Positions 8,782-17,650 are shown, numbered from the stretch's first letter. The stretch is DNA of 64,000 nucleotides from Pseudomonadales bacterium (GCA_024234815.1 JACKNO010000007.1:62001-126000); one strand, 5' to 3'. Notes: generated from the letters alone by a model not told the origin. Made by a program: numbers and translations.

Positions 8782-10022
8782 AACAGGCTGATGTGCATGA
8801 CATGCAGCCACAGGTTGACCGGCGCGCCCAGGGCTTTCACGGCATGGGACTCGGCTGGCTAAAAAGCGGCAAGCCCGAGGCGGCCATTCGCAGCTTCCGC
8901 AAGGCGATCGAGTCAGACAGCCGCTTCCTCGATCCCTACCTCGAGCTGGGACCGATCTACCTTGCGCAGGAAGACTGGGACGCCACGATAGCGCTGTGCC
9001 AGCAGGGCCTGCGCACTTTCAGCGACATAGCCGAATTCCACAAAATGCTTGTCACGGCGCTGGAGCGCAAATCTTCAAGCGAGGAAGCCTGGCGTTGGTA
9101 CGACCTGCGCCCGGCGCGGGATGAACAGGTGCAGGTAGCCGAAAACGATATCATCTGCTGCGTCACCGCTCGCAACGAACTGCCGCGCCTGGCCGGCTTC
9201 CTGGCGCACTACCGCAAGCTGGGGGTCAACCGCTTTTTCTTTATTGACAACGGTTCCGACGATGGCAGCCCGGACTACCTGCTGACACAACCGGACGTGG
9301 ACCTGTGGCTGTCGGATCTGCCGTTCGTGAACGCCAATTACGGCTCAGCCTGGTTCGAGTTGCTGTTGCGCCGTTATGGTGTGGGACACTGGTGCCTGAC
9401 GGTCGACACCGATGAATTCCTTGTCTACAGCGGGTCGCCCGAGCGGGACCTGCGCTCCCTGTGCCGTGACATGGAGCATCGCGGGCATAAAGCACTGGCC
9501 GGGCAGCTACTCGATATGTACAGCGAATGCCCGGTAGCAGAGGTCTTGTATAAGTCCGGAGATGACCCCCTCACCTGGTGCCCCTTTTTCGACCGCGAGC
9601 CCTATCATCGCCTGTATGAAAATGCGGGGCAGTATCGCAATCAGCGCATGCTGTTCGGCGGCGCCCGGCAGCGGGTTTTTCCCACGCCCAGCGACTACAT
9701 GCTCAGCAAGATCGCCCTGCTCTACTACGAGCCTGATCGGGTGCTCTCGAGCGGCCAGCACATGACCAACCTGCCGCAGGAACAGATAGCACACAACCAG
9801 ATGGTACTGCTGCACTTCAAGTTCTTCGCCTCCTTCGAGGACTATGCCCGGGGCGAGGCCCAGCGGGGTGTTCACGCCATGGGCGGGGAACAGTACAAGT
9901 CCTATACGAGAGAACTCGATCGCCACCAAGACATTTCATTGTACGACCCGGAGCATTCAGTGCGTTACCAGGGGTTTCAGCAACTGCTGGAACTGCGCAT
10001 CGTCGATCCGGAGGTCAAATGA
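8778..10022 (+). CDS. TPR-linked glycosyltransferase (Glyco_tranf_2_4-like)
   Basis: The 414-aa protein has two TPR-like units (16-100), then a GT-A domain. CVTARNELPRLAGFLAHYRKLGV and FFIDNGSDDGS (155-165) mark the nucleotide-sugar site, and DTDEF (210-214) is the metal-binding DxD. This matches the glycosyl-transferase family 2/GT92-like group PF13704. ATG at 8778 overlaps the preceding stop (ATGA), with a GGGAG ribosome-binding site 6 nt upstream. It probably glycosylates the same acceptor as its neighbours. The acceptor is unknown. Confidence 0.8.
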   Translation: MKQADVHDMQPQVDRRAQGFHGMGLGWLKSGKPEAAIRSFRKAIESDSRFLDPYLELGPIYLAQEDWDATIALCQQGLRTFSDIAEFHKMLVTALERKSSSEEAWRWYDLRPARDEQVQVAENDIICCVTARNELPRLAGFLAHYRKLGVNRFFFIDNGSDDGSPDYLLTQPDVDLWLSDLPFVNANYGSAWFELLLRRYGVGHWCLTVDTDEFLVYSGSPERDLRSLCRDMEHRGHKALAGQLLDMYSECPVAEVLYKSGDDPLTWCPFFDREPYHRLYENAGQYRNQRMLFGGARQRVFPTPSDYMLSKIALLYYEPDRVLSSGQHMTNLPQEQIAHNQMVLLHFKFFASFEDYARGEAQRGVHAMGGEQYKSYTRELDRHQDISLYDPEHSVRYQGFQQLLELRIVDPEVK

Positions 10023-10037
10023 AGCGAGCCCGTCACA

Positions 10038-11426
10038 GTGGGAGGTGTCTTGACCCGCTTGCCGCCTGAAAAACGCCGGGGCTGGGCAGCGTTCCTGCTC
10101 GGCCGCGCCTGGTTTGAAAAGGCGCGCGATGATATCGCGCGAGGCCACCTGGAACAGGCGATAAAGCTGTGGCCGGAACTCGCCCTGGCCCACCGCTACC
10201 TGTCCTACGTCTGTTTGCGTGCGGAGCAATTCGAGGAAGGGCTGGCCTGTTCAAGCCGGGCCTGTGAACTGGACATCAAGGACCGGGGCCTGCACTGGGA
10301 GCACACCCAGTTTCAGGCCCTTACCGGGAACCTGCAGGAGCCGCCGCTGGCAAGCCACCCCGACGGCCGGCTGCGCTTCAGGCAGCGCTACGATCGCAGC
10401 CATCATCGCAGCGGCTGGCAGTACGCGGTCGACAGCCTGCAAGCGCTGCACAATGAGAGCGGCGTGCTGTTCGAAAGTTTCCTGGAAGACCCGTTCGCCT
10501 GGCAACAGGCGCATAGCGAGCGGCGTCAGGGAGCGCAACTGCTGGAATACCTGCTGAATCCGTCGCGGCATGCCGCCCTGAACGCACGCGAATGCGGGGT
10601 GATTCCATTTCGCGAGCCCTGGGTGGGCTTTATGCACAACCCGCCAAACATGCCCGCGTGGCTGCACTCCAATGAGGCTCCCCAAAAAATACTGGCCAGC
10701 AGCGCCTGGCGCGAGAGCATGCACTATTGCCTGGGGCTATTCACTCTTTCGCAGTACCACGCCAACTGGCTACGCGAAGCGACCGGCAAACCCGTGACAG
10801 CGCTGTTGCACCCCAGCCAGGCCCCGTCACTGGGCTTCTGCTTTGACGCTTTTACGAACAACCCGCAGAAGAATATCGTGCAGGTGGGCTGGTGGCTGCG
10901 CCGGCAGAGTGCAATCTACAGGCTGCCGATACCGGCAGACAACGATTGCGGCTACGGCAAGCTACGCCTGGTTCCGCACTTCGCGGAAGGGTCGGGCGAG
11001 CGCCTGGCGAGGCTGCTGGATGAGGAACTTGCCCTGGAAGGCACTTCGATTGTTCCCGACTGCAACAACACACAGGAACTGCACCACCTGGATAACGAGG
11101 CCTATGACGAGTTACTGTCCCGCAACATCGTGTTCGTGCAGCTGTATGACGCCAGCGCCAATAACACCGTGATCGAGTGCATGCTGCGAGCCACGCCGCT
11201 GCTGGTCAACCCACTGCCGGCCGTCATCGAATACCTCGGGGCCGACTATCCCCTTTACTACAACGATCTGGAGGACGCCGCCGCCCTGGCGATGGACCTG
11301 GGCCGGGTTCGTGCTGCCCACAGCTACCTGCTGGAATGCCCGCAGCGCAAGCTGTTGACCGGCGATCACTTCCGCCAGAGCCTGCTCGACAGCGAGGTTT
11401 ACTCCTTGCTGGAGCGCGCCGCATGA
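10038..11426 (+). CDS. TPR-containing putative GT-B glycosyltransferase
   Basis: The first ~80 residues of this 462-aa protein look like TPR helices (ARGHLEQAIKLWPELALAHRYL). The remainder has GT-B-like character: FTLSQYHANWLREATGKP, then VQVGWWLRR, and a C-terminal LYDASANNTVIECMLRATPLLVNP segment that resembles the donor-binding half of family 1 glycosyltransferases. No family can be named with certainty. The start is either GTG at 10038 or TTG at 10050; a GGAGG sequence lies only 4 nt before the TTG. The stop overlaps the ABC transporter start (ATGA). It is the third consecutive TPR-fused enzyme. Confidence 0.6.
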   Translation: MGGVLTRLPPEKRRGWAAFLLGRAWFEKARDDIARGHLEQAIKLWPELALAHRYLSYVCLRAEQFEEGLACSSRACELDIKDRGLHWEHTQFQALTGNLQEPPLASHPDGRLRFRQRYDRSHHRSGWQYAVDSLQALHNESGVLFESFLEDPFAWQQAHSERRQGAQLLEYLLNPSRHAALNARECGVIPFREPWVGFMHNPPNMPAWLHSNEAPQKILASSAWRESMHYCLGLFTLSQYHANWLREATGKPVTALLHPSQAPSLGFCFDAFTNNPQKNIVQVGWWLRRQSAIYRLPIPADNDCGYGKLRLVPHFAEGSGERLARLLDEELALEGTSIVPDCNNTQELHHLDNEAYDELLSRNIVFVQLYDASANNTVIECMLRATPLLVNPLPAVIEYLGADYPLYYNDLEDAAALAMDLGRVRAAHSYLLECPQRKLLTGDHFRQSLLDSEVYSLLERAA

Positions 11427-13231
11427 GCCTGCCGGGGCTGAAACAGATCAGAAACCTGTGGCCGGACATCCACTGGGCCTTTGGCAAGGCCCGTGACGCC
11501 TGCCCTCGCCTGTTCACCCTGTTCTGGGTGAACGCTGCCACCAGCATGCTGTATCCCGCCGGCATCGCCCTGTCGGTGCGCGGACTGGTGAATGCGGTCA
11601 GCGCGGGCCTGGAATCTGGCAGCCTGAACTCGACCACTGTCTACCTGTGGCTGCTGCTGGGGCTGGTGATGTCTCTGGGCACCGCCATCAGCAACGCAGC
11701 CACCCGACACCTGGCCAACCGTTTCCAACTGGAATTGCGCCTGCGCCTCTCCGAGGAGTTCATGCGCAAGAACCTCACCGTGCCCTATGCAAGTTTTGAA
11801 GGCCAGGACTATCGCGACAAGCTGACAAGGGCAAGCAATGTGCCCGAGGCGCATATCACCCTGCTGTACGTGACCACCATGGAATTGTTGACCAAGGCGG
11901 CACAGGTGCTCTCCCTCTGCGTCATCCTGCTGGCGATCGAGCCGCTGCTTTTTATCCTGCTGCTGCCGATCGGTATCCCGTACCTGTACTTTCAGTGGCG
12001 CATGTCGCGCCGGGGGTTTGAGGAGTTGGACAGCAGGGTTCGCCAGGACCGCTGGCTCCGTTATTACCGGAGTCTCTCTTCAAATCTCGAACAGGGAGCG
12101 GAAATCCGTTTACTGGGGATCGGTCCCGAACTGATTCGGCGAGCAGGCGAGATCATGGCCAGCTTCCACGCGCTGATAACCCGCACCCAGAATCTGGAAT
12201 TCATCGGAATTGCCGTTTTCTCCGTCCTGTCTGTCTGCGCGGTATACATCGCCCTGGGCAAGGCGGCCTTCGCTATAGTGGAAGGCGGGCTCACCATAGG
12301 TGACCTGGCGATTTACGGCAGCGCCGCCGCCCAGATGCGCACCATGGTGGACCAGAGCATGCAACTGCTGGGGCGGGTGCGCATGCAATACATGCATGTG
12401 CAGCGCCTGCGACAGTTCCTGGAGGCGGATTTTGACCGCCCGGATACCGGTACCGCAGCGGTGCCGGTGCTGGCGGGCGACATCCGTTTTGATAATGTGT
12501 GCTTCGCCTACCCGGAATCGGATGCGGCGATACTTAACGGCTTGAGCCTGCATATAGCGGCTGGCGAAACCGTAGCCCTGGTGGGCCGAAACGGCGCGGG
12601 GAAAAGCACCGTGGCAAAACTGCTGGCTGGCTTCTATCGACCGGACAGCGGCAGTATCAGTATCGACGGGCACGACATCAGCGAGTTCGATCCGCAGGCC
12701 TATTCCCGCGCCATCTCCCTCGTTCCCCAGCATTTCGGCCGTTACGCGGCCAGCGCGGCGGATAACATTGCTTTCGGGCAGTGGAATGAACTCGAAGGCA
12801 GCCGGGAGGCGATCGAGGCAATTGGAAAGGCGGCGGGAGTAGACGACATGATTCGTAAACTTCCCGCGGGTTACGATACCGTTCTTGGGCGCGAGTTTGG
12901 CGAACTCAACCTGTCCGGCGGTCAGTGGCAGCACCTGGCTATCGCGCGCATGATGGCACGCACCGCACCGATACTGATCATGGATGAGCCCACCGCCAGC
13001 CTCGACGTGGAAGCGGAGTTCGAACTGTTCCAGCGCCTGCGAGCACTGGCCAGGGGCACAACCACGCTGCTCATCTCCCATCGTTTCACCACGGTGAGCA
13101 TGGCGGATAAGATACTGGTGATGGATGGGGGCAAAATTGTAGAAGCCGGGACCCACCGGGAGCTCCTGGAACAGTCCGGTCAATACGCGAACATGTACGA
13201 CCTCGCACGCAAAAATTTCCCCACCGCATGA
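11423..13231 (+). CDS. ABC exporter (fused permease and ATPase)
   Basis: This is a half-transporter of 602 aa. About six membrane helices span residues 30-330. The nucleotide-binding domain has Walker A GRNGAGKST (388-396), signature LSGGQWQH (497-504), Walker B ILIMDEPT (517-524) and an H-loop ISHR. There is no N-terminal C39 peptidase, so it would export without leader cleavage. It works as a dimer in the inner membrane. ATG at 11423 overlaps the previous stop codon; a longer in-frame reading upstream is only antisense-like and low-complexity. It is the likely exporter of the cluster's product. Confidence 0.9.
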   Translation: MSLPGLKQIRNLWPDIHWAFGKARDACPRLFTLFWVNAATSMLYPAGIALSVRGLVNAVSAGLESGSLNSTTVYLWLLLGLVMSLGTAISNAATRHLANRFQLELRLRLSEEFMRKNLTVPYASFEGQDYRDKLTRASNVPEAHITLLYVTTMELLTKAAQVLSLCVILLAIEPLLFILLLPIGIPYLYFQWRMSRRGFEELDSRVRQDRWLRYYRSLSSNLEQGAEIRLLGIGPELIRRAGEIMASFHALITRTQNLEFIGIAVFSVLSVCAVYIALGKAAFAIVEGGLTIGDLAIYGSAAAQMRTMVDQSMQLLGRVRMQYMHVQRLRQFLEADFDRPDTGTAAVPVLAGDIRFDNVCFAYPESDAAILNGLSLHIAAGETVALVGRNGAGKSTVAKLLAGFYRPDSGSISIDGHDISEFDPQAYSRAISLVPQHFGRYAASAADNIAFGQWNELEGSREAIEAIGKAAGVDDMIRKLPAGYDTVLGREFGELNLSGGQWQHLAIARMMARTAPILIMDEPTASLDVEAEFELFQRLRALARGTTTLLISHRFTTVSMADKILVMDGGKIVEAGTHRELLEQSGQYANMYDLARKNFPTA

Positions 13232-14301
13232 CATTGCCACTCGAGCTTGAGCAAACCCTGTTACTCGCCGCCTTCGCCCCACGCGACGAGGCGCTGGCGG
13301 CCTGGGATCTGTGGGAGCGCAGCAGCAACTGGCAGGAGCACGTGGAGTTTGACGCCTACCTGTTGCTCCCGCAGGTGTATCACAACCTCGGCAGTGGCGC
13401 GGTGGAGGACGCTCTTTTCAGCCGACTGAAAGGTATCATCCGCCAAAACTGGGTGGCCAACAGCCATCGGCTCGCTCTGCTCAAAGCCATTCTAAACTGC
13501 AGCACACTGCCCGCACGGCACCTGATCGTTCTGCCCCCGCTGTCGTCGTTAAGCGAGGACCGCAGTACCGCCTTCAGCAATGAAAACGCTGCCATCTGGC
13601 TACCGCACAGACAGGACCTGCCAGAGTTAATTGCCAAGCTCAGCGCGAACGGCTGGCTTATCCCCGACCGGCATATTCCCCGCTGGAGCCTGCACGGTTT
13701 CGTGGCGGCCGCCACTTCGCTGGCCCTGCAACACCCGAAACACGGTGCTCTGGAACTGAAGTGGCCGGGCGGTGAATACGCCAGCGGCGCAGACTGGCAA
13801 CCTTTACGCGAAGGCGTGCAAGCGAATTTCGCCGGCTGTGTGGCCTGTTGCCTGACGGCGGAGGACACCGTTCGCTACCTGCTGTTGGCTCCCGGCCTCG
13901 GATCTGCATTCAGGCGCTGTGCCCGCGCCCTGCTCTACCTGCGGCAACCGGAGCACGAGGCAGGCTGGCGCCAGCTTCTGCAGCTGCTGCAGACCTGTTC
14001 CAGCCCACTGCTTGAATCAGTGCGCATGCTGGCACCACAGACCAAGGCAATGCAGGAGCCGACTGCAATCCTGCGGCGTACGACAACGCAGAACAGCCCA
14101 CGCCTGCCGGTATTTCGAAAACAGCTGCAGCACTGGAAGCGCTTCCAGAACGATCTGGGTGAAAACACTGGTACGGCGCAAATGCTGGCCGCACTGCCCG
14201 GTTACCTGATGGGAAAGTGGGAGCTGAATCGCCCCTCGCAAATTCCCGGGCGCTTGCTGATCGGCGTCATGTCGGACTTTCGGTACAGACTGCGTAAATA
14301 G
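13228..14301 (+). CDS. degenerate nucleotidyltransferase-like protein
   Basis: The 357-aa protein aligns by pattern with the nucleotidyltransferase at 3891-4952. The N-terminal helical block, a spaced LIVLPPLSSL in place of LKGLPL, NAAIWLPHRQD in place of the DLDLLV acidic motif, and GALELKWPGG in place of VDLHW can all be matched. The metal-binding aspartates are missing, so it is probably catalytically dead and may act as a scaffold or partner of the active copy. ATG overlaps the ABC transporter stop by 4 nt. It is the last gene of the cluster. The relationship is read by eye and should be taken as probable. Confidence 0.5.
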   Translation: MTLPLELEQTLLLAAFAPRDEALAAWDLWERSSNWQEHVEFDAYLLLPQVYHNLGSGAVEDALFSRLKGIIRQNWVANSHRLALLKAILNCSTLPARHLIVLPPLSSLSEDRSTAFSNENAAIWLPHRQDLPELIAKLSANGWLIPDRHIPRWSLHGFVAAATSLALQHPKHGALELKWPGGEYASGADWQPLREGVQANFAGCVACCLTAEDTVRYLLLAPGLGSAFRRCARALLYLRQPEHEAGWRQLLQLLQTCSSPLLESVRMLAPQTKAMQEPTAILRRTTTQNSPRLPVFRKQLQHWKRFQNDLGENTGTAQMLAALPGYLMGKWELNRPSQIPGRLLIGVMSDFRYRLRK

Positions 14302-14370
14302 CTTTCTTATTTGGCCGGCCCGCGAAAGCGGCTTCCATTCGCCGCCCTCGGCAGACCAACCGCAGTGGTG

Positions 14371-15096
14371 CTAGCGCTTGCGTTTGATTACGAGTAAACC
14401 CATCAGTGCAGAGCCAAACAACCACGCTGCCGCCGGAATTGGTATCACCGCGGCGAACGCCGCCTGTGCAATCAGTTCATGGCCAGCGGCGGTTGGATGC
14501 AGACTGTCCCAGAACAGGTAGCTGTCACAAATCGCCCCACCTGCGCCGCCGGTATCAACCAGACAGTTATCCTCGACATTGGTAAGGCCATAAGCGCCCG
14601 GGTCCGCTGCTATCTGTTGGGAGGTGGTAAATACATCCAGAAAGGACACATAGGGTGACGCGAGAGCGGTGAGGCCCCCTTCCAGTGCTTCATTGAAGCT
14701 CGATGTCAGGAATGTGGCGAAGACCTCGTTACCATCGGCAATCGGAGCAAGCCCCAGATCAGGCACATTTAACACCAGAATATGTTGTGCGCCGGCAAGC
14801 GCCAGGTCATTGGCAAGCAAAGCGACCGCCATGCCATCAGCTGCGAGTTGGGGAAAGCCATAGCTGGTGCCGTTAAATCCGTTGATATCATTACCGCCGG
14901 TCAGGATTGTGTACAGCGCGTTCGGGTCCGCGGCACCTCCCACCTCGCCCAGATACGTTGCAACCTGCGTTTGTGTTGAAGGTATACCATTTGATGTTAT
15001 GGTCGTCCTCGCCCCACCCCAGGCATAGTTAGTGCCCATATTCACGGGCAACAAAGGGGTTTGGGAAGCCATCGGCTGTGGCAGTCCAAGCATTTG
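14371..15096 (-). pseudogene. GDSL/SGNH hydrolase with PEP-CTERM-like tail, 3' part (IS-interrupted)
   Basis: This is the C-terminal three quarters of a secreted SGNH-family esterase/lipase. It contains GTNYAWGGA, the block III ILTGGNDI and the catalytic D-x-x-H as DSLHP. It ends in IPIPAAAWLFGSALMGLLVI plus a KRKR tail, a PEP-CTERM/exosortase-type sorting signal. The gene is cut off from its signal peptide and block I by the insertion sequence at 15097-16375. Joining both parts and dropping one TTTG repeat gives an open frame of 312 codons, so only the insertion is disabling. An ATG brought in by the element could still give a non-exported fragment. Confidence 0.85.
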
Positions 15097-15159
15097 AGAA
15101 GTGGCCCCATTCCTTTGAACAGTTGATCCCGGTTTTATGAGTGGATGACTGCCCATGGG

Positions 15160-15987
15160 TTAAGCTGCCAGGATCTGCGGCAGTGATTCAAAGTAAACCT
15201 GATCCGGGGTTTGTCGGTCAAGGCTTGAGTGGGGGCGGCGTCCATTGTAAAACCGGATGTAACGATCGAGGCCTGCTCTGGCCGATGAGACCGAGTCGTA
15301 GGCGTGGAGGTAGACTTCTTCGTACTTCACTGACCGCCATAGTCTTTCAACAAAGACATTGTCCCGCCAAGCGCCCTTGCCATCCATGCTGATGCGGATG
15401 CCGTTCTCCTTGAGCAGGCCGGTGAAAGCCTGGCTGGTGAACTGGCTGCCCTGGTCGGTGTTCATGATTTCCGGGGTGCCGTAGTTCGCTATGGCCTCCT
15501 CAACCGCCTCCAGACAGAAGTGCACATCCATGGTGGTAGAGATCTTCCAGGACAGCACCCGGCGGGTAAACCAGTCTACAACAGCGGCCAGGTATACGAA
15601 GCCACGGGCCATAGGCAGGTAGGTAATGTCCATCGCCCAGACCTGGTTGGCCCGGGTGACCGGCAGGTTGCGCAGCAGGTAGGGATAGACTTTGTGCCCC
15701 GGGTGGCGCTTGGTCGTCCTGGGCTTGCGATACAGGGCTTCAATACCCATGCGCTTCATCAGCGTGGCGACGTGCTTGCGGCCGACCTTAAAGCCTTCCT
15801 GGCGCAACAGATCGCGCAGCATGCGGGCTCCGGCGAATGGCAGCTCCAGATGCAGACGGTCGATACGGTTCATCAATGTCTGGTCCCTCGGGCTCAACGG
15901 CCTGGGTTGGTAGTAGGCAGTGCCTCGGCTAATACCCAGCGCTTTGGCCTGCTGGCTGATGGGCAGCTTATGTTCACGGTCGATCAT
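15160..15987 (-). CDS. IS3-family transposase OrfB (DDE integrase core)
   Basis: The 275-aa protein has an HTH_21-like N-terminal segment and an rve catalytic core. The first Asp is in WAMDITYLP, the second in MNTDQGSQFTS, and the Glu in NVFVERLWRSVKYEEV. The C-terminal YNGRRPHSSLDRQTP is the standard IS3 signature. ATG overlaps the orfA stop by 4 nt (ATGA). IS3 elements usually make an OrfAB fusion by -1 frameshifting; a short A-run (GAAAAAC) just before the orfA stop could serve, but translational coupling is equally possible. Confidence 0.93.
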   Translation of the reverse strand: MIDREHKLPISQQAKALGISRGTAYYQPRPLSPRDQTLMNRIDRLHLELPFAGARMLRDLLRQEGFKVGRKHVATLMKRMGIEALYRKPRTTKRHPGHKVYPYLLRNLPVTRANQVWAMDITYLPMARGFVYLAAVVDWFTRRVLSWKISTTMDVHFCLEAVEEAIANYGTPEIMNTDQGSQFTSQAFTGLLKENGIRISMDGKGAWRDNVFVERLWRSVKYEEVYLHAYDSVSSARAGLDRYIRFYNGRRPHSSLDRQTPDQVYFESLPQILAA

Positions 15988-16286
15988 CGTTTTTCGCTCA
16001 GCAATCCCGCCTTGTTGAGCGCGCCTTCTAAAAAATCGTTCTCCAGCGTCAGCTCTCCGATTTTGGCGTGGAGCGTCTTCACGTCCACCGGCGGTTCCTT
16101 GGGTTGTGCACCATCAAACACGTCGGCGGATCGCTCCAGCAATTGGGTCTTCCACTGGGTAATCTGGTTGGGGTGAACATCGAATCGCTGAGCCAGCTCA
16201 GCCATTGTCTGCTCGCCTTTGAGCGCTGCCAGGGCCACTTTGGCCTTGAAGGCAGATGAGTGGTTGCGACGGGGTCGTCTTGCCAT
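15984..16286 (-). CDS. IS3-family transposase OrfA (HTH)
   Basis: This 100-aa DNA-binding subunit has the HTH_Tnp_1 pattern: FKAKVALAALKGEQTMAELAQRF, then HPNQITQWKTQLLE. A leucine-zipper-like C-terminal part (LHAKIGELTLENDFLEGAL) mediates oligomerisation in this family. It lies directly upstream of orfB and overlaps it by 4 nt. Together they form the complete transposase of the element inserted in the hydrolase gene. Confidence 0.92.
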   Translation of the reverse strand: MARRPRRNHSSAFKAKVALAALKGEQTMAELAQRFDVHPNQITQWKTQLLERSADVFDGAQPKEPPVDVKTLHAKIGELTLENDFLEGALNKAGLLSEKR

Positions 16287-16375
16287 GATTGGTACTCCTG
16301 ATTACGGGTATTATCATACCGGTGTCAGGCAGCCAATCCACTTATAGGGCTGTTCAGGTTTCCGGGGCCACCTCT

Positions 16376-16592
16376 TTTGTGCCAGCCGATCAACCCACAC
16401 CGGGCCGTTGGAATAATTGCCGTCGTAGTAAGGCGGCACCGGAGTGCCCGTTACTGCAAACACGTTGCCCGTGTCGGACAGACTGTCACCGAAAGCAACA
16501 AGTTGGGAATAGGCAGCTGCCTGGGCGAAACCTGGTACAGCTAATATGAGAACCAGCAGGAAAATAGTGCGAACATTCTTCAAGTAGGACAT
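16376..16592 (-). pseudogene. GDSL/SGNH hydrolase with PEP-CTERM-like tail, 5' part (IS-interrupted)
   Basis: This is the N-terminal part of the interrupted hydrolase. A signal peptide (hydrophobic FLLVLILAVPGFAQA, cleavage after AQA) is followed by block I FGDSLSDTGN with the nucleophilic serine and by SNGPVWVDRLAQ. ATG at 16592 has a perfect GGAGG ribosome-binding site 6 nt upstream, so longer upstream readings are rejected. After residue 72 the frame runs into the insertion sequence and stops about 20 codons later. Confidence 0.85.
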
Positions 16593-16842
16593 ATCAAGCC
16601 TCCAGAGCTTTAGTTTGCGTGCTTTCGAAATCAGCGCCCTGGACACCGAAAAAACCGCCAATGCGGTTACACCCGGAGATAACGCGAGCCAGACAAAAAC
16701 ATACATGCTATTGCCTGTGAAGCGACCGTCAGCGGGTGCTAGTCACAGGTTCGTAGTGATCGGGAACATAACAAGCAAGTTTCGTACCGGGCTAAGGAAA
16801 TCAAGTGCTTAGCGCCTGCTGCCCGGCCTGCGGCTCGTCTTC

Positions 16843-16874
16843 TGTAAAGTTTCGTGACAAAAGTTTCGCGACAA
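16843..16874 (-). promoter_or_regulatory. tandem TTGTC(A/G)CGAAACTTT motif upstream of the GDSL gene
   Basis: On the minus strand two direct copies of TTGTC(R)CGAAACTTT lie back to back, the second ending in ACA. The 17-mer TGTCACGAAACTTTACA matches TGTCGGATTTCTTTACA at 23835-23851, upstream of another PEP-CTERM-like gene, at TGTC-N6-CTTTACA. The sites lie about 250 nt and 145 nt from the respective starts. A shared regulator is inferred. The rest of 16593-17089 shows no gene. Confidence 0.35.
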
Positions 16875-17089
16875 CCAGAGCGCACCGTGGAGTGACCCGT
16901 GTCTGTGGATGCAGGACTCGCGACACATCATTTTCGAGAGTTAATTAGGCCCCTCATATTATGTTTTATGCTTCAAAAGGAGCGACAATAGACTGATTTT
17001 CATTCAATAACCGAAAAATCAAAATACTGGGCCTGGTCGTCATATCGACCGGTCTACATATGTAGGTGTTATGCACTTCGGAGAAAACA

Positions 17090-17617
17090 ATGAATCAAGT
17101 TATTCCTGAACAACAATGTCATTGTGAGTGTGGAAAAACCGAATTTACTCTTAAGGGCAAGCCCTTGATGCGTATGTTCTGCCACTGCACGATTTGCCAA
17201 GAATTCAATGAGAAAAGTTTTTCTGATGTAACTGTTTTTTTGACTAAAGATATCGAATTTGATCAAGCTCAAAACGTAGATTTTAAAAAGTATAAATCAC
17301 CTCCAGCAGTAGATCGCGGAAAATGCGGCTCATGCCACAAACCTGTAATCGAGTTCCTGAATATTCCTCTATTTCCTGCCCTTACAATTATTCCAAGTCA
17401 GAATATTGAGAAAGGAAGTTATCTGCCTGAATCCTGTGCTCATATTTTTTATCATCGCCGAGTAAACTATATCAATGACAACCTACCTAAATACTCAGGC
17501 TTTATTAGTAGTCAAACTTTGTTCACGAAGAAATTAGTTCTGGGAATGTTGGGAAGGAAAAAAATACATAACAAGGGTGATCAAGTTCGCCACCGGGAAA
17601 TAAAAGTCCAACTTTGA
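17090..17617 (+). CDS. GFA/CENP-V family zinc protein
   Basis: The 175-aa protein has the cysteine pattern of GFA (glutathione-dependent formaldehyde-activating-like) domains: CHCECG near the N-terminus, FCHCTICQ and CGSCHKPV. Two zinc ions are bound in this fold. Most members have no proven enzymatic role. ATG at 17090 has a GGAGA ribosome-binding site; a GTG at 17066 is less likely. GC content is clearly lower than in the flanking core genes. A VCR-like GTTATGC core sequence lies 20 nt upstream, so this may be an integron cassette gene, although no clear matching attC was found downstream. Confidence 0.7.
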   Translation: MNQVIPEQQCHCECGKTEFTLKGKPLMRMFCHCTICQEFNEKSFSDVTVFLTKDIEFDQAQNVDFKKYKSPPAVDRGKCGSCHKPVIEFLNIPLFPALTIIPSQNIEKGSYLPESCAHIFYHRRVNYINDNLPKYSGFISSQTLFTKKLVLGMLGRKKIHNKGDQVRHREIKVQL

Positions 17618-17650
17618 TGGGAATGGCCCCTCGCATTCTACTCCCTGCCG

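Larger units (their letters stand above)
15097..16375 (-). mobile_element. IS3-family insertion sequence, complete (1279 bp)
   Basis: The ends are imperfect inverted repeats: AGAAGTGGCCCC and AGAGGTGGCCCC outermost, with a second matching block TGAACAG about 7 nt inward. A 4-bp target duplication TTTG lies at 15093-15096 and 16376-16379. The content is orfA plus orfB in IS3 order on the minus strand. The element sits inside the GDSL hydrolase gene, and the boundaries were fixed because excision with one duplication restores the host reading frame. All parts are intact, so it may still be active. Confidence 0.9.

Noticed and set aside
11177..11422. N-terminal extension of the ABC exporter
   Set aside because: The extra 82 residues are an out-of-frame reading of the preceding gene; the ATG at 11423 has a coupled ATGA start.
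16990..17075. attC in front of the GFA gene (GTTATGC core)
   Set aside because: A right core is present but no convincing left core or arm pairing was found, and no matching GCATAAC follows the gene. Mentioned only as a possibility in the gene entry.
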